From assembly GCF_006965445.1 (NCBI RefSeq), contig NZ_CP041356.1, forward strand, positions 2,480,001-2,544,000: a DNA stretch of 64,000 nt, written 5' to 3'. The number at the start of each line of letters is the position of its first letter. Positions within the stretch are counted from its first letter, which is position 1. Below are positions 60,994 through 64,000 of this stretch, piece after piece. A model generated the notes under the pieces. The model was not told where the DNA came from, made no database searches, and saw only the letters and a list, made by a program, of their open reading frames with translations. Source of the stretch: Lactococcus protaetiae (lineage in GTDB: Bacteria > Bacillota > Bacilli > Lactobacillales > Streptococcaceae). Both the position numbers and the translations under genes were made by a program.

Positions 60994-61452
60994 TAACTTA
61001 GCAAGTGCGTGCTATCTTCGCCCTTTGGGCTCCGCTGTCCATCCTCGCTACGGTGCTACGTGCTTCGCACGCCGTTCTGAGAACGGTCTCCGCAACTTCG
61101 TTGCTCCGCTGTCCGTTTGCTTAACTGCTAAAGCAGTAAGAGCAAAAGGCAAAGCGATAAGGCGAAGTGACAAGCTCTGCTTTCGTTCTACTGCCCTAGG
61201 GTCTTGGCGCTTTAGCGATTGCGATTTGAGCTTGTTGCTTTAGCAACTTAGCGAAATCGACAGCGGAGCAAAGTGGAGATAGAGCAAATGGATAACGAAG
61301 CTTTGCTACGGTGTGACCTCATATCTTTGATGTTAAGCAGACTGTTGCAGCTTCAGCTGCGTACAGGTCGCTTAGTTGTTACACCTAGAGGTTGTGCCCT
61401 AACATTGGTGAGGGAGAAAGACTTCCCCACCAATGAAGTAATCACTTTAAAA
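60994..61452. repeat. Mosaic palindromic repeat between the MurJ-like gene and murE
   Basis: About 460 bp, forward. Left terminus TTAACTTAGCAAGTGCGTGC, then the core (CGTGC-TTC-GCACG, CCGTTC-...-GAACGG, GCAAC-TTC-GTTGC). GTTGC-TTTA-GCAAC lies at 61234-61247. The CTCATATCTTTGATGTTAAGC module follows, and the right terminus AATGAAGTAATCACTT ends near 61447. It occupies the space where the divergent promoters of two cell-wall genes lie. Confidence 0.78.
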
Positions 61453-61487
61453 TTCCACAAATATAAATAATCAGTCACTTATTTTTC

Positions 61488-61496
61488 TGCTATAAT
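61488..61496 (+). promoter_or_regulatory. Leaderless extended -10 promoter of murE
   Basis: TGCTATAAT with 6 nt to the murE ATG and no good -35 box. There is no Shine-Dalgarno. Confidence 0.7.
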
Positions 61497-61502
61497 AGTT
61501 CT

Positions 61503-62953
61503 ATGATTACTTTAACACAAGTTCTAGAAATACTGAAAAAAGATGCAAATTTCCGGGAAATCTCTGCCGAAAATGAATATTATTATAATTGGAATCAAGA
61601 CGTCACTTTTGACGCTTTAGCTTATGATAGCCGTAAAGTCAATGAACATACACTTTTCTTTGCCAAAGGTTTGAACTTCAAAAAAGATTATCTGCTTGAC
61701 TTAAACGCAGCTTTCTACATCTCAGAATTTGACTATGAAGTCGCACTCCCAGCCATCATTGTTACTGATGTCAAACGTGCCATGAGTTTAATCGCGCAAG
61801 CTTTTTACGACTATCCACAAAACAAATTAAAGACACTCGCATTAACTGGCACAAAAGGGAAAACCACCTCTGCTTATTTCGCCAAATTCATCCTTGATGA
61901 GATGAACGGTGGAAAAACTGCACTTCTATCTACTGCTCAAACCACACTTGATGGAAAAAACTTCTTCAAATCAGAATTAACAACCCTGAAAGTCTTGACT
62001 TACTAGAAATGATGGCGAAAGCCGTTGAAAATTCCATGACTCACTTGGTCATGGAAGTCAGCTCACAAGCCTACAAAACAGAGCGAGTCTACGGCTTAAC
62101 CTTTGATGTTGGTGTCTTTCTCAACATCTCACCTGATCATATCGGCCCAGTCGAACACCCAACCTTAGAAGACTATTTCTTTTGTAAACGTCAACTGTTA
62201 CACAACTCACGCTACTTTGTCGCAAATGCTGAAATGAATCACTTTGGTATCATCAAAGAAGAACTTGCCGCCCTCGAACTCCCATACACCTTTTACGGAA
62301 AAGATACAGAAAATAGAATCCTCGAATCTACAGGTTTACATTTTGAAACGACCGGTAGCATAATCGGTAGCTTTTCCATTCGTCTTCTAGGGCGTTTCAA
62401 TCAAGAAAATGCTTTAGCAACTGCCCTAGCAACACGCGCACTTGGCGCTTCAACCAGTCAGATTAAAGCTGGTCTTGCCAAAGCTACTGTTCCTGGACGC
62501 ATGGAATTATTCACAGCAAAAAATGGCGCACACATCTATGTAGATTATGCACACAATGGCATCTCACTTGAAAATCTTGTCAAAGTTGTCGAAGAACACC
62601 ATAATGGTAAGCTTATCCTTATACTTGGTTCAACAGGTAACAAAGGCGAAAGTCGCCGTCACGATTTTGGAAAAGTTATTGAAAATCACAAACGCCTCGA
62701 AGTCATACTAACAACTGATGACTCCAACCGAGAAGACCCCAAAATAATCGCAGAAGAAATCGCAAAACCTGTAACTCGCCCTCTTGATTTTGAGCTTGAC
62801 CGTGAAACAGCTATAAAACAGGCGATTCAACGCACAAATTCTCCATCAGATGCCGTGATTATTGCAGGAAAAGGAGCTGACAAATTCCAACTCTTAAATG
62901 GTAAGCGCGAACCTTACATCGGAGATGCCGAAGCTGCCCAAAAATACATATAA
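61503..62953 (+). pseudogene. murE: UDP-MurNAc-tripeptide synthetase, interrupted by one-base frameshift
   Basis: Adds the third stem-peptide residue (Lys in lactococci) to UDP-MurNAc-L-Ala-D-Glu. The first frame (to about 61985) has the N-terminal domain and the ATP loop [13 protein letters not shown]. The second frame continues from [16 protein letters not shown] with [27 protein letters not shown]-like LNISPDHIG and DDSNREDP, the amino-acid-selecting region that differs from the DNPR motif of diaminopimelate enzymes. One base is missing in CCC at 61984-61986; restoring it gives 483 residues. Essential gene, so base-calling error is the likely cause. A terminator at 62973-63001 follows. Confidence 0.87.
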
Positions 62954-62972
62954 TCCTACCAAAAGTTTACAA

Positions 62973-63001
62973 AGTGATAAGCTCCTGCTTATCGCTTTTT
63001 T
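62973..63001 (+). terminator. Terminator of murE
   Basis: AGTGATAAGC-TCCT-GCTTATCGCT followed by TTTTTT, 20 nt after the stop codon. Confidence 0.9.
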
Positions 63002-63377
63002 ATCGAAGCAAGTGTATGCTATCTCCGCCCTTCGGGCTGCGCGATAAACATTTGTCCGTTTTCTCTAGTCACTATCTTCGCTTCACCCCGCTGTCCGTTT
63101 GATTGCCATTTGGCGTTGCCTCTATTCTTGTCACTTTAGTGACTTAGAGATAGAGGACAAATGTTCATCGGCAATTTAGTGCCTTACAGTCAATGCCTTT
63201 TGCTTAGCTGCTTTAGCAGCTAAGCAAAAGGACAGCGAAGCAACGAAGTTTCGTAGACCGTCCGTAGAACGGCGTGTGAAGCATGTAGCATCGACAGCCT
63301 TTTTATCGACGCTTCAGCGGCTAGATAAAACGGACAAATGTTTTACGAAACTCCCACTGAATAAGTCTTGACTTCAT
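63002..63377. repeat. Mosaic palindromic repeat with internally inverted core
   Basis: Left terminus CGAAGCAAGTGTATGC near 63004, then GCCC-TTC-GGGC, GTCAC-TTTA-GTGAC (63130-63143) and GCTGC-TTTA-GCAGC near 63210. The core is in inverted order (63240-63290), and the right terminus AAGTCTTGACTTCAT ends at 63377. The inner modules therefore face opposite ways in one copy. Confidence 0.76.
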
Positions 63378-63432
63378 TGCAAAATGAAACACCTTTCTCA
63401 CAAAAAAAACAGCCGAACTTCGATTTTTTATG

Positions 63433-63438
63433 TATAAT
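63433..63438 (+). promoter_or_regulatory. -10 box of the MFS gene, leaderless arrangement
   Basis: TATAAT followed by 6 nt (AAACCC) and ATG; no -35 or Shine-Dalgarno. Confidence 0.55.
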
Positions 63439-63444
63439 AAACCC

Positions 63445-64000
63445 ATGACCTCAAAAGCAAAATTTCTCCTCGCAGTTGCCATGCTTTTCTCAGCAGGAAA
63501 TAGTGTCGCTTCTACCTTTATTAATGTCTTTCTCATGCGAACAACGGACAATAGCATTACCCTTGTCATCTGGCAAAGCATTCTCAACTATCTTATTCTT
63601 CTGATTGCTTTTGTTAGTGGCACACGGCTCCTGTCAAAACTCTCTATTACCAAAATATTTCGACTGGGTATTATTGCCCAAGCTCTCTATTATGTCATCA
63701 TCCTTGTCATGCGCAACAATCTATTACCTTTCATTGTACCTTTGGGCATTTTTTCAGGTCTTGGTCAGGGACTCTACTGGTTCTCACTTAATCTCCTGAT
63801 TGGTGATATTGTTACCGAAGACAATCAAGCAAAGTTCTTTAGCTACCAGCAGATGATGGGATTTATCTTTGGTATCCTCGTTCCTGCGTTATCAGGCTTT
63901 CTGATTGTTCGTATGGGTGGGCTCTCAGGATACTATGTCCTCTTTGCCATTTCTATTTTTCTCTTTTTGTTTGGTATTTTCCTCATCAAAAACATTTCAG
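63445..64000 (+). CDS. Major facilitator superfamily transporter, C-terminal part cut by window edge
   Basis: The first 185 residues of a membrane transporter: helices near AKFLLAVAMLFSAGNSVASTFINVFLM, ITLVIWQSILNYLILLIAFVSG, IFRLGIIAQALYYVIILVM, FIVPLGIFSGLGQGLYWFSLNLLIGD, FFSYQQMMGFIFGILVPALSGFLIV and YYVLFAISIFLFLFGIFLI. The pattern of six helices with an SGLGQGLYW centre fits the MFS, N-terminal half. The substrate is unknown. It starts at ATG 63445 and is open to the window end. Confidence 0.8.
   Translation, partial: MTSKAKFLLAVAMLFSAGNSVASTFINVFLMRTTDNSITLVIWQSILNYLILLIAFVSGTRLLSKLSITKIFRLGIIAQALYYVIILVMRNNLLPFIVPLGIFSGLGQGLYWFSLNLLIGDIVTEDNQAKFFSYQQMMGFIFGILVPALSGFLIVRMGGLSGYYVLFAISIFLFLFGIFLIKNIS

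Noticed and set aside
61303-61460. tRNA-like fold around the CTCATATCTTTGATGTTAAGC module
   Set aside because: The arms do not give a cloverleaf with a TTC loop and acceptor stem, and the module recurs in other repeat copies.

Overview
The window looks like a chromosomal segment of a Lactococcus species (Streptococcaceae). It is close to L. lactis but probably not L. lactis itself, judging by many amino-acid differences from the L. lactis proteins as I remember them. The evidence is the low GC content, strong AGGAGG ribosome sites, a GlnP that fuses two substrate-binding domains to the permease, the ATP synthase order atpEBFHAGDC, and proteins whose lengths match lactococcal ones (RpoB 1196, RpoC 1207, PepO 627, EstA 258, AtpG 289 once repaired). 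No rRNA, tRNA, CRISPR array, prophage or intact insertion sequence was seen.

Layout. 1-7.2 kb: HAD hydrolase (cut by the edge), DUF1054, Nudix, DMT transporter, aroB-DUF1697, aroE, dedA. 7.4-10.7 kb: glnPQ behind a GlnR-type operator. 10.8-13.4 kb: a frameshifted surface lectin-like protein and a membrane protein. 13.5-20.2 kb: the F1Fo ATPase operon. 20.3-26.9 kb: estA, comEA-comEC, and a NatAB-like ABC exporter. 27-32.5 kb: small regulator and membrane genes, acetyltransferases (one broken), ahpC, and an SLC13-type transporter. 32.8-39 kb: a SUF Fe-S operon (sufCDS, two extra genes, sufUB). 39.2-46.7 kb: flotillin/NfeD, a TagO-like transferase, mecA, an amino-acid ABC transporter, and a lipid kinase. 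47.3-54.7 kb: rpoB-rpoC. 55-57 kb: a CodY-like GAF protein without the DNA-binding domain, facing an XRE regulator with a degenerate S24 domain. 57-64 kb: ATL protein, pepO, a MurJ-like flippase, murE, and an MFS transporter (cut by the edge).

The most unusual content is not in the genes. (1) Many intergenic gaps hold a mosaic repeat family made of chained mini-hairpins. Their stems differ but the loops (TTC, TTTA/TAAA) are constant, and the modules are shuffled and inverted between copies. One piece appears to sit in frame inside the DUF1054 gene, and one copy splits nfeD from the flotillin gene. (2) The word CTGTCAG/CTGACAG occurs about 50 times by hand count, against roughly 4 to 8 expected. 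It is often paired as a 16-bp palindrome inside genes or as the stem of a terminator, which resembles the arrangement of DNA uptake sequences. (3) Seven genes have a -10 box ending only 5-6 nt before the start codon and no Shine-Dalgarno, so they are probably leaderless.

Four genes, including the presumably essential atpA, atpG and murE, are each broken by a single missing base in a homopolymer, and a GNAT gene has at least two such breaks. Base-calling error is the simplest explanation for the essential genes.
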